Positions 1 to 5,419 of a stretch of DNA of 6,745 nucleotides are shown here, one piece after another. Positions within the stretch are counted from its first letter, which is position 1; each line of letters opens with the position of its first letter. Location: assembly GCA_003523465.1 (NCBI GenBank), contig DQAA01000444.1, positions 1 to 6,745 of the forward strand, read 5' to 3'. The stretch comes from Pseudomonas sp. GTDB taxonomy: Bacteria; Pseudomonadota; Gammaproteobacteria; Pseudomonadales; Pseudomonadaceae. The notes beneath the pieces were generated by a model. That model was not told the origin of the DNA. It saw nothing but the letters and a program-made list of their open reading frames with translations, and ran no database searches. Made by a program: the position numbers and the translations under genes.

Positions 1-2523
1 GCCCTGGGCTTCCCGCTGCTGTGCGTCGAGGGCGTCGAGGCCGATGACGTGATCGGCACCCTGGCCCGAAGCAGCGCGGCGGCGGCCCGTCCCGTGGTGG
101 TTTCCACCGGCGACAAGGACATGGCGCAGCTGGTGGACGAGCACGTTACGCTGGTCAACACCATGACCGGAACCGTGCTGGATATCGAAGGCGTAAAAGG
201 GAAATTCGGTGTCGCTCCGGAACAGATCATCGACCTGCTGGCGCTGATGGGCGATACCGCGGACAACATTCCCGGCGTGAAGGGTGTTGGCGAGAAAACC
301 GCCGTGGGCCTGCTGATCGGGGTGAATGGCGGCCTGAAGGAGCTGTACGAGAACCTCGACCTGGTCCCGACCTTCCCCATCCGTGGTGCCAAGACCCTGC
401 CGGCCAAGCTGCTGGAGAGCAAGGACATGGCCTTCCTCTCCTATCGACTGGCGACCATCAAGTGCGATGTCGAGCTGGACGTGGGCCTGGACGACCTGCA
501 CCTGGGCGAGCCGGACCGCGACAAGCTGATGGAGATCTACACCCTGCTGGAGTTCAAGGGCTGGATCGACGAGCTGGAGCGTGAAGCCCGTCGTGCCACC
601 CAGCCTGCACCGGCCGCCAAGGTGGATGTGGCCGTGGCGGTGGTCAGCGACGACGCCGTTGCGGTCGCCGAGGTTGAAGTCCCGATCGAGCCGCTCTACG
701 AGACCATTCTTGAACAGGCCGACTTCGATCGCTGGCTGCAAAAGCTCAAGGATGCCCCGCTGTTCGCCTTCGACACCGAAACCACCGGCATCGATGCGCA
801 GCAGGCGCAGCTGGTGGGTGTGTCCTTCGCGGTGAAGGCCCATGAAGGCGCCTATGTCCCGCTGACCCACAGCTACCCGGATGCGCCGGCCCAGCTGGAC
901 CGCAACGCCGTGCTGCGCGCGCTGAAACCGCTGCTGGAAGACCCGAGCAAGCTCAAGGTCGGCCAGCACGCCAAGTTCGACATGAACATCCTCGCCAACT
1001 GCGCCATCGACGGCGACCAGGACAACGGCATCACCGTGCGCGGCATCGCCTTCGACACCATGCTCGAATCCTATGTCCTCAACTCCACGGCGACCCGTCA
1101 TGACATGGACAGCCTGGCGAAGCTGTACCTCGACTACAGCACCGTGAAGTTCGAGGACATCGCCGGCAAGGGCGCCAAGCAGGTGACCTTCGACAAGATC
1201 CACCTGGACAAGGCCGGCCCCTACGCCGCCGAAGACGCCGACGTGACCCTGCGCCTGCACCAGGCACTGTTCTCGCAACTGCAGGCGATTCCCACCCTGG
1301 CCAGCGTGCTGACCGATATCGAGATGCCGCTGGTGCCGGTGCTGGCGCGCATCGAGCGCCAGGGTGCGCTGGTCGATCCCGAGCTGCTGAAGATCCAGAG
1401 CCAGGAGCTGGGCGACAAGATGGCCGAGCTGGAGCGCGAGGCCATCGAACTGGCGGGCGAACCGTTCAACCTGGGCTCGCCGCGTCAGCTGGGGGCGATC
1501 CTCTATGACAAGTTCGGCTTGCCGGTGCTGAAGAAGACCGCCAAGGGCCAGCCATCCACTGCCGAAGAGGTGCTGGATGAGCTCGCCGAAGAAGGCTATC
1601 CGCTGCCGCGGGTACTGATGCAGTACCGCTCGCTGAGCAAGCTCAAGAGCACCTACACCGATCGTCTGCCGGAGCAGATCAACCCGCGTACCCACCGCAT
1701 CCATACCTCCTACGGGCAGGCGATCGCCGCCACCGGTCGTTTGTCGTCCAGCGATCCGAACCTGCAGAACATTCCGGCGCGGACCGCCGAAGGCCGACGC
1801 ATTCGCCAGGCGTTCGTCGCGCCCAAGGGCTACAAGCTGCTGGCGGCGGACTACTCGCAAATCGAACTGCGCATCATGGCCCACCTGTCCGGTGACGAAG
1901 GTCTGATGAACGCCTTCCGCAACGGCCTCGACGTGCACACCGCCACCGCCGCGGAGGTCTTCAACGTCGGCCTCGACCAGGTGACTTCCGACCAGCGGCG
2001 CAGCGCCAAGGCGATCAACTTCGGTCTGATCTATGGCATGGGCGCGAAGAAGCTCGGCAAGGACATCGGCGTCGAAACCAAGCAGGCCAAGACCTATATC
2101 GATGCCTACTTCGCCCGCTACCCGGGTGTGCGCCAATACATGGAGAGCACCCGCAAGCTGGCCGCCGAGCAAGGCTTCGTGGAAACCCTGTTCGGTCGTC
2201 GCCTGTACCTGCCGGCGATCAATTCCAGCCGGCCGATGGAGCGCGCTGGCGCCGAGCGCACGGCGATCAACGCGCCGATGCAGGGTACGGCGGCAGACAT
2301 CATCAAGCGTGCGATGGTCGCGGTGGACAACTGGCTGGAAACCTCGGGCCTGGATGCCCGGGTGATCCTCCAGGTGCACGACGAACTGGTGCTTGAGGTG
2401 CGCGAGGACCTGGTGGATCAGGTTCGTGAAGAAATCCGTCCGCACATGAGCAACGCCGCGCAACTGGATGTGCCGCTGGTGGTGGATGTGGGAGTTGGCG
2501 CGAACTGGGACGAAGCGCACTGA
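1..2523 (+). CDS. polA: DNA polymerase I, 5'-truncated by the window edge
   Basis: Family role: cytoplasmic repair and lagging-strand polymerase that removes RNA primers and fills gaps. The frame is open from base 1, so the 840 visible residues lack the N-terminus; a full protein is roughly 910-930 residues, so about 70-90 are missing. The 5' nuclease part (about bases 1-590) keeps the metal-binding acidic motifs VEADDV, TGDKD and GDTADN plus a helix-hairpin-helix (GVKGVGEKTA). A Val/Ala-rich linker follows (about 590-690). The 3'-5' proofreading domain looks active: FDTET at 769-783 carries the Exo I Asp and Glu, KFDMN near 973 supplies Exo II, and YAAEDAD near 1222-1242 supplies Exo III. 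The polymerase domain has motif A (DYSQIELR from 1849), motif B (RRSAKAINFGLIYG, about 1996-2037) and motif C (VHDE, His codon at 2377). Ends TGA. An internal GTG at 49 gives an apparent start but is not the real one. Confidence 0.98.
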   Translation, partial: ALGFPLLCVEGVEADDVIGTLARSSAAAARPVVVSTGDKDMAQLVDEHVTLVNTMTGTVLDIEGVKGKFGVAPEQIIDLLALMGDTADNIPGVKGVGEKTAVGLLIGVNGGLKELYENLDLVPTFPIRGAKTLPAKLLESKDMAFLSYRLATIKCDVELDVGLDDLHLGEPDRDKLMEIYTLLEFKGWIDELEREARRATQPAPAAKVDVAVAVVSDDAVAVAEVEVPIEPLYETILEQADFDRWLQKLKDAPLFAFDTETTGIDAQQAQLVGVSFAVKAHEGAYVPLTHSYPDAPAQLDRNAVLRALKPLLEDPSKLKVGQHAKFDMNILANCAIDGDQDNGITVRGIAFDTMLESYVLNSTATRHDMDSLAKLYLDYSTVKFEDIAGKGAKQVTFDKIHLDKAGPYAAEDADVTLRLHQALFSQLQAIPTLASVLTDIEMPLVPVLARIERQGALVDPELLKIQSQELGDKMAELEREAIELAGEPFNLGSPRQLGAILYDKFGLPVLKKTAKGQPSTAEEVLDELAEEGYPLPRVLMQYRSLSKLKSTYTDRLPEQINPRTHRIHTSYGQAIAATGRLSSSDPNLQNIPARTAEGRRIRQAFVAPKGYKLLAADYSQIELRIMAHLSGDEGLMNAFRNGLDVHTATAAEVFNVGLDQVTSDQRRSAKAINFGLIYGMGAKKLGKDIGVETKQAKTYIDAYFARYPGVRQYMESTRKLAAEQGFVETLFGRRLYLPAINSSRPMERAGAERTAINAPMQGTAADIIKRAMVAVDNWLETSGLDARVILQVHDELVLEVREDLVDQVREEIRPHMSNAAQLDVPLVVDVGVGANWDEAH

Positions 2524-2540
2524 AAATGCGGGGAAATGCT

Positions 2541-2586
2541 GCGACATAAGGTCGCGGAAAATGCCTGATCACTTTGGTCGGGCATT
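2541..2586 (+). other. Two hairpins just downstream of polA, possible weak 3' end
   Basis: Two inverted repeats lie in a row after the polA stop. The first is GCGAC (2541-2545) with GTCGC (2551-2555) around a 5-nt loop. The second pairs 2560-2571 with 2575-2586: 12 base pairs including two G-U wobbles, with AATGCC/GGCATT at the base. Neither is followed by a T run on the plus strand, so this is not a canonical intrinsic terminator for polA. On the minus strand the second hairpin is followed by four Ts. They may stabilise or end the polA transcript; that is inference. Confidence 0.35.
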
Positions 2587-2627
2587 AAGACATTTCCTAC
2601 TTATCGCAAATAGTTTCTACACGCCCG

Positions 2628-2655
2628 GAACTAATCCGGTGAACCGACACTCAGA
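2628..2655 (+). promoter_or_regulatory. Sigma-22 (AlgU/RpoE-type) promoter of the ErsA sRNA
   Basis: GAACTA (2628-2633), a 17-bp spacer and TCAGA (2651-2655) fit the extracytoplasmic-function sigma AlgU pattern, roughly GAACTT-N16/17-TCnnA. The expected transcription start lies about 6 nt downstream, near 2661, exactly where the sRNA's 5' hairpin begins. ErsA of P. aeruginosa is known to depend on this sigma factor, which agrees. No good sigma-70 pair was seen in the same stretch. Confidence 0.75.
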
Positions 2656-2660
2656 GTTAC

Positions 2661-2792
2661 TGAATGGCTGGTGAAGCCCTTCAATGCTCCTATGTTGTGT
2701 TAAGTGTTGGCAGATATCCGGACCCCGCCCTAGCGGTTCGGAACTTGAACCCCGAACTTCCCCCTCCCCATACGAAGTCCGGGGTTTTTTTT
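2661..2792 (+). ncRNA. ersA: ErsA small regulatory RNA
   Basis: Trans-acting, Hfq-associated sRNA of Pseudomonas; in P. aeruginosa it is reported to be about 132 nt, induced by envelope stress through AlgU, and to regulate mRNAs including algC and oprD. Here the span from the predicted start to the last terminator T is 132 nt. The order polA-sRNA-engB matches that of ErsA and of enterobacterial Spot 42. Visible structure: a 5' hairpin of TGAA-GGCT (2661-2669) with AGCC-TTCA (2675-2683) around a 5-nt loop with one T-C mismatch; a U/G-rich, apparently unpaired stretch (about 2684-2717); a middle hairpin pairing 2718-2724 with 2735-2741; and a strong terminator stem with a C-rich loop. Any short reading frames crossing it lack a convincing ribosome site. 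The exact 5' end is inferred from the promoter and the fold. Confidence 0.85.
2748..2792 (+). terminator. Rho-independent terminator of ErsA
   Basis: The stem pairs 2748-2760 with 2774-2786, about 13 bp with one A-C mismatch, and the run of eight Ts spans 2785-2792. The 13-nt loop (2761-2773) is unusually C-rich (CCCCTCCCCATAC) and would be exposed. A poly-U tail of this length is typical of Hfq-bound sRNAs. Confidence 0.9.
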
Positions 2793-2813
2793 GCCCGGAA
2801 TTTACCGGGCAAA
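2790..2813 (-). terminator. Perfect inverted repeat in the convergent ersA/engB gap
   Basis: TTTGCCCGG (2790-2798) and CCGGGCAAA (2805-2813) form a perfect 9-bp stem with a 6-nt loop, starting 14 nt beyond the engB stop. It is probably the 3' hairpin of the engB transcript. There is no U tract after it on the minus strand, only an A run, so it is not a textbook terminator. It shares three Ts with the ErsA terminator tail. Confidence 0.4.
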
Positions 2814-2826
2814 CCCTCCCGGGTCC

Positions 2827-3459
2827 TTATTCTTCGGGCTTGTCAGCCAGCTCCATCCAGCGCGCGAGCACGACGTAGGCCTCTTCCAGGCCCTGACGTT
2901 TCGGCGCCGAGAACAGCTGGATGGTGATGCTGTCGCCCCAACCCTTGCGGATCTCCGACTGCACCTTGAGCAAAGTGTTCTTGGCCGCGCCGAAGGTCAG
3001 CTTGTCGGCCTTGGTCAGCAGGATGTGCATCGGCATGCCACTGGCCTTGGACCAGTCCAGCATCATCTTGTCGAAGTCGGTCATCGGATGGCGCACGTCC
3101 ATCATCAGGATCAGGCCCTTCAACGCCTCGCGGCTGCCCAGATAGGCCTCCAGGTGGCGCTGCCAGTGCTGCTTGAGCGGAATCGGGACCTTTGCATATC
3201 CGTAGCCCGGCAGGTCGACCAAACGCCGATCGTCATCCAGACTGAAGAAGTTCAACAACTGGGTCCGACCCGGGGTTTTCGAGGTGCGCGCCAAGCTGGC
3301 GTGGGTCAGGGTATTGAGGGCGCTGGACTTGCCGGCGTTGGAACGGCCGGCGAAGGCGACTTCGTAGCCCGCGTCAGGCGGACACTGTTCGACCTTGGCG
3401 GCACTGATGGCGAATTTTGCCGTCTGGCAAAGTCCGAGGATGGGGTTTTTGACTTGCAT
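2827..3459 (-). CDS. engB: Ribosome biogenesis GTP-binding protein EngB (YihA/YsxC)
   Basis: Cytoplasmic GTPase of the TrmE-Era-EngA-EngB group, needed in many bacteria for assembly of the large ribosomal subunit. The 210-residue product has the full G-motif set: G1 GRSNAGKSS (38-46), the TPGRT switch region (62-66), G3 DLPG (82-85), G4 TKAD (149-152) and G5 SAPK (184-187). I place the start at 3459 because [11 protein letters not shown] is how Pseudomonas EngB proteins begin and the length fits the family. The frame could extend upstream to 3585, adding 42 residues that look like leader DNA. No clear Shine-Dalgarno precedes the chosen ATG; only a GGA about 10 nt away is seen. The gene is convergent with ersA and divergent from the c5-like cytochrome gene, so it is probably transcribed alone. 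Confidence 0.96.
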   Translation of the reverse strand: MQVKNPILGLCQTAKFAISAAKVEQCPPDAGYEVAFAGRSNAGKSSALNTLTHASLARTSKTPGRTQLLNFFSLDDDRRLVDLPGYGYAKVPIPLKQHWQRHLEAYLGSREALKGLILMMDVRHPMTDFDKMMLDWSKASGMPMHILLTKADKLTFGAAKNTLLKVQSEIRKGWGDSITIQLFSAPKRQGLEEAYVVLARWMELADKPEE

Positions 3460-3509
3460 GGGATGTCCGAAGTGAGCGTTGCCCGGGGTGGGTGCGGCAG
3501 GGTGTGTCG

Positions 3510-3538
3510 TTTCCGTTTCGGCAACGGGAGTATATAAT
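3510..3538 (+). promoter_or_regulatory. Predicted sigma-70 promoter for the cytochrome genes
   Basis: A perfect -10 box TATAAT lies at 3533-3538, with a weak -35 candidate TTTCCG at 3510-3515 (17-bp spacing). The start would be near 3545, giving a leader of about 107 nt before the ATG at 3652. The site sits in the divergent spacer, so its occupancy could affect engB transcription in the other direction. Confidence 0.5.
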
Positions 3539-3559
3539 GCCCTAGATTTTGTGTGCGCA

Positions 3560-3570
3560 TTATCCCAGCG
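3560..3570 (-). promoter_or_regulatory. Possible extended -10 element for engB
   Basis: Read on the minus strand, TGGGATAAT lies at 3560-3568 and resembles an extended -10 (TGn followed by GATAAT) about 100 nt before the engB start. No good -35 was found at the right spacing, so this is a weak call. Apart from this, bases 3460-3509 show nothing clear for engB. Confidence 0.25.
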
Positions 3571-3586
3571 TAGGACGATGTGCACG

Positions 3587-3645
3587 GGGGCTCAGACTTT
3601 AAAGGTTGCGCAACAGAACGCAATGAGTCCCCAACCCTGAAGGGT
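3587..3645 (+). promoter_or_regulatory. Folded 5' leader of the c5-like cytochrome gene
   Basis: GGGGGCTCA (3587-3595) pairs with TGAGTCCCC (3624-3632): nine pairs, one of them G-T. Directly stacked on it, TTGCG (3606-3610) pairs with CGCAA (3619-3623), giving a 14-bp helix with a 10-nt bulge on the 5' side only. A second small hairpin, ACCC-TGAA-GGGT (3634-3645), contains the likely Shine-Dalgarno AAGGG (3640-3644), 7 nt before the ATG. The pairing is seen directly. A regulatory role, for instance in translation control, is inference; I do not recognise a known riboswitch class. Confidence 0.45.
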
Positions 3646-3651
3646 CGTTTA

Positions 3652-3942
3652 ATGACGAAATGGCTGCTTGCAATCGGTGTCTTGATACCGTTTTCCAGCG
3701 CTCAGGCTACACAGGATCCCGAGGCGTTGTACAACCGCACATGTGCGGCCTGTCACGCCGGGCAGCTGCCACAGGCCCCCAGAGCGGGTGACCGTGCAGC
3801 CTGGGAGCCAAGGCTGGCGCAGGGTATGGAGATATTGGTCGGGCACGTAACCCAGGGTTTCAAGGCTATGCCACCGCGTGGATTGTGCATGGACTGCAGT
3901 GCCGAGGACTACCAGGCAATCATCGACTGGATGAGCCGGTAG
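3652..3942 (+). CDS. Small monohaem c-type cytochrome, cytochrome c5-like
   Basis: A 96-residue exported electron carrier. Residues 1-19 form a Sec signal peptide (K3, hydrophobic core, SAQA cleavage site), leaving a mature protein of about 77 residues. The haem site is CAACH (C31, C34, H35). Met73 in KAMPPRGLCMDC is the probable sixth ligand. The GLCMDC cysteines (C79, C82) match the extra pair found in cytochrome c5 / c-555 proteins, where they form a disulfide. Start choice: the frame is open upstream to an ATG at 3580, but only the ATG at 3652 puts the signal peptide at the N-terminus and has a Shine-Dalgarno (AAGGG). The cytochrome c4 gene follows after 46 nt with no terminator between, so the two are probably cotranscribed. 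It may pass electrons between respiratory complexes and a terminal oxidase; the exact partner is not shown. It corresponds to the gene I recall as PA5491. Confidence 0.9.
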   Translation: MTKWLLAIGVLIPFSSAQATQDPEALYNRTCAACHAGQLPQAPRAGDRAAWEPRLAQGMEILVGHVTQGFKAMPPRGLCMDCSAEDYQAIIDWMSR

Positions 3943-3988
3943 CCCCGATACATAACTCTTTCACCCTTAGCCGTAGTTGGATTAGCTG

Positions 3989-4606
3989 ATGAACAAACTG
4001 ATCGTGAGTCTGCTGTTGACCCTGGGCGTTACAGGCGGCGCCAATGCCGCTGGCACTATCGTTGGCGATGCCGCTGCCGGTCAGGCAAAAGCGGCCGTTT
4101 GTGGGGCGTGTCACAGCCCGGACGGCAACAGCGTCGCGCCGAACTTCCCGAAACTTGCAGGCCAGGGTGAGCGCTACCTGAGCAAGCAGCTCCACGACAT
4201 CAAGGACGGCAAGCGCACCGTGCTGGAAATGACCGGCCTGCTGACCAACCTCAGCGACCAGGACCTTTCCGACATCGCCGCCTATTTCGCCAGCCAGAAA
4301 GGCAGCGTCGGCGCCGCCGACCCGGCCCTCGTCGAACGTGGCCGTGCCCTGTTCAACGGTGGCGACCTGCAGAAAGGCCTGCCAGCCTGCACCGGTTGCC
4401 ACTCGCCGAACGGCGCGGGCATCGCCTCCGCCGGCTTCCCGCACCTGGGTGGCCAGCACGCGCAATACGTCACCAAGCAACTGACCGACTTCCGCGAAGG
4501 CGACCGTACCAACGACGGTGATGCGACCACCATGCGCACCATCGCCTCCAAGCTGAGCAACAAGGACATCCAGGCGCTGGCCAGCTATATCCAGGGTCTG
4601 CATTGA
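3989..4606 (+). CDS. cc4: Cytochrome c4, dihaem periplasmic electron carrier
   Basis: A 205-residue exported cytochrome that in Pseudomonas and relatives carries electrons from the bc1 complex to cbb3-type oxidases, held at the periplasmic face of the membrane. The signal peptide spans about residues 1-20 (ANA cleavage). Two homologous haem domains follow. The first has CGACH (C38, C41, H42) with Met81 (EMTGLL) as probable axial ligand. The second has CTGCH (C134, C137, H138) with Met182 (TMRTIA). The internal duplication is visible in FPKLAGQG / FPHLGGQH and in LSDQDLSDIAAYFASQ / LSNKDIQALASYIQG. Length is normal for the family. The Shine-Dalgarno is weak (GGA about 8 nt before the ATG), so translation may depend partly on the upstream gene. 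A strong terminator lies 47 nt after the stop, so this appears to be the last gene of a two-gene operon. Confidence 0.97.
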   Translation: MNKLIVSLLLTLGVTGGANAAGTIVGDAAAGQAKAAVCGACHSPDGNSVAPNFPKLAGQGERYLSKQLHDIKDGKRTVLEMTGLLTNLSDQDLSDIAAYFASQKGSVGAADPALVERGRALFNGGDLQKGLPACTGCHSPNGAGIASAGFPHLGGQHAQYVTKQLTDFREGDRTNDGDATTMRTIASKLSNKDIQALASYIQGLH

Positions 4607-4619
4607 TCCAACGGCAATG

Positions 4620-4640
4620 TTAACGCTGCGTTAATAGCGT
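4620..4640. repeat. Palindrome TTAACGC-T-GCGTTAA with overlapping repeat
   Basis: TTAACGC (4620-4626) and GCGTTAA (4628-4634) are perfect inverted repeats separated by one base. Overlapping this, ACGCT (4623-4627) pairs with AGCGT (4636-4640). A 1-nt loop cannot form a tight RNA hairpin, so the first pair looks more like a protein-binding palindrome; the second could form a weak stem. It sits between the cytochrome c4 stop and its terminator, about 70 bp upstream of the dsbA promoter. No known regulator is recognised. Confidence 0.35.
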
Positions 4641-4652
4641 GTGCCGAACATG

Positions 4653-4679
4653 AAAGGGTGGCTTCGGCCACCCTTTTTT
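4653..4679 (+). terminator. Rho-independent terminator after cytochrome c4
   Basis: GGGTGGC (4656-4662), a TTCG tetraloop and GCCACCC (4667-4673) form a perfect stem extended by AAA/TTT, with six Ts at 4674-4679. UUCG-capped stems are especially stable. It separates the cytochrome genes from dsbA. Confidence 0.95.
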
Positions 4680-4702
4680 CATTCTTCTGCCGTTACACTT
4701 AC

Positions 4703-4730
4703 GAACTCGCACCCGCCTTGGCCTGTCAGA
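4703..4730 (+). promoter_or_regulatory. Sigma-22 (AlgU/RpoE-type) promoter of dsbA
   Basis: GAACTC (4703-4708), a 17-bp spacer and TCAGA (4726-4730) match the AlgU-type pattern and almost repeat the ersA promoter, with the same spacing and the same -10 box. The start would be near 4736, giving a leader of about 42 nt. I recall dsbA being listed among AlgU-dependent genes of P. aeruginosa, but cannot verify that here. A second, sigma-70 start could use TACACT (4694-4699), though no convincing -35 box is seen. Confidence 0.65.
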
Positions 4731-4766
4731 GAGACAAGTCGTTTCAGGGCGACTCAAAGACTGCTC

Positions 4767-4771
4767 AGGAG
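4767..4771 (+). promoter_or_regulatory. Ribosome binding site of dsbA
   Basis: AGGAG lies 6 nt before the ATG at 4778. It is the strongest Shine-Dalgarno in the window and fixes the dsbA start. Confidence 0.85.
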
Positions 4772-4777
4772 TAAAGC

Positions 4778-5407
4778 ATGCGTAATCTGATTCTCAGCGC
4801 CGCGCTGGTAGCCGCCAGCGCTTTCGGTATGACTGCCCAGGCCGCGGAGCCGGTCGCTGGCAAGGAATACAACGAGCTGAGCACCCCGGTGCAGGTCTCC
4901 GAGCCAGGCAAGATCGAAGTCGTCGAGCTGTTCTGGTACGGCTGCCCGCACTGCTACAACTTCGAACCGACCATCAACCCGTGGATCGACAAACTCCCCG
5001 CCGACGTCAACTTCAAGCGCATTCCCGCCATGTTCGGTGGCCCATGGGATGCCCACGGCCAGATGTTCCTGACCCTCGAAGCCATGGGCGTCGAGCACAA
5101 GGTCCATACCGCCGTCTTCGACGCCATCCAGAACCAGCACAAGCGCCTGACCGACCCGCAGGACATGGCTGATTTCCTGGCCACCCAGGGCGTCGACAAG
5201 GACAAGTTCCTCGCCACCTTCAACTCCTTCGCCATCAAAGGCCAGGTCGTCAAGGCCAAGGCCCTGGCGAAGCAGTACGAGATCACCGGTGTTCCGTCCA
5301 TGGTGGTCAACGGCAAATACCGCTTCGACCTGGGCAGCGCCGGCGGTCCGGAAGGCGTGCTGAACGTTGCCGACCAGCTGATCGCCAAGGAGCGCGCCGC
5401 TAAGTAA
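4778..5407 (+). CDS. dsbA: Thiol:disulfide interchange protein DsbA
   Basis: Periplasmic oxidant that donates disulfide bonds to newly exported proteins and is recharged by DsbB; its clients include toxins, pili and flagellar proteins. The 209-residue precursor has a signal peptide of about 22 residues (AQA cleavage). The thioredoxin-fold active site is CPHC (C56, C59) within ELFWYGCPHCYNFEP, with the usual helical insertion and the cis-proline loop TGVPS (P173). Length is normal for Pseudomonas DsbA1. The gene has its own promoter and strong Shine-Dalgarno and follows a strong terminator, so it begins a new transcription unit. The EEP-family gene begins 12 nt after its stop. A 364-residue antisense frame over this gene and the next is only a GC-rich shadow. 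Confidence 0.97.
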   Translation: MRNLILSAALVAASAFGMTAQAAEPVAGKEYNELSTPVQVSEPGKIEVVELFWYGCPHCYNFEPTINPWIDKLPADVNFKRIPAMFGGPWDAHGQMFLTLEAMGVEHKVHTAVFDAIQNQHKRLTDPQDMADFLATQGVDKDKFLATFNSFAIKGQVVKAKALAKQYEITGVPSMVVNGKYRFDLGSAGGPEGVLNVADQLIAKERAAK

Positions 5408-5419
5408 GCGGCGACGGCC

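Noticed and set aside
601..690. Val/Ala-rich stretch in polA as an insertion
   Set aside because: It lies at the normal variable linker between the 5' nuclease and proofreading domains of DNA polymerase I.
49..2523. GTG at 49 as the start of polA
   Set aside because: The same frame is open and clearly homologous upstream (GVEADDVIGTLA), so the gene simply begins before the window.
2664..2927. Short plus-strand frames in the polA-engB gap as small proteins
   Set aside because: They run through the sRNA and its terminator, lack convincing ribosome sites and extend antisense into engB.
2791..3537. A 248-codon plus-strand frame antisense to engB
   Set aside because: engB has all five G motifs on the other strand. 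The plus-strand product has no family signature and would start inside the ErsA terminator tail.
3460..3585. N-terminal extension of engB to an ATG at 3585
   Set aside because: The extra 42 residues are unlike EngB N-termini and overlap the divergent promoter region; MQVKN at 3459 is the usual Pseudomonas start.
3580..3651. N-terminal extension of the c5-like cytochrome to an ATG at 3580
   Set aside because: It would put 24 polar residues before the signal peptide and is the region that folds into the leader hairpin; the ATG at 3652 has a Shine-Dalgarno.
3920..4603. A 227-codon minus-strand frame over cytochrome c4
   Set aside because: The plus strand encodes an intact dihaem cytochrome with signal peptide; the antisense frame is composition-driven.
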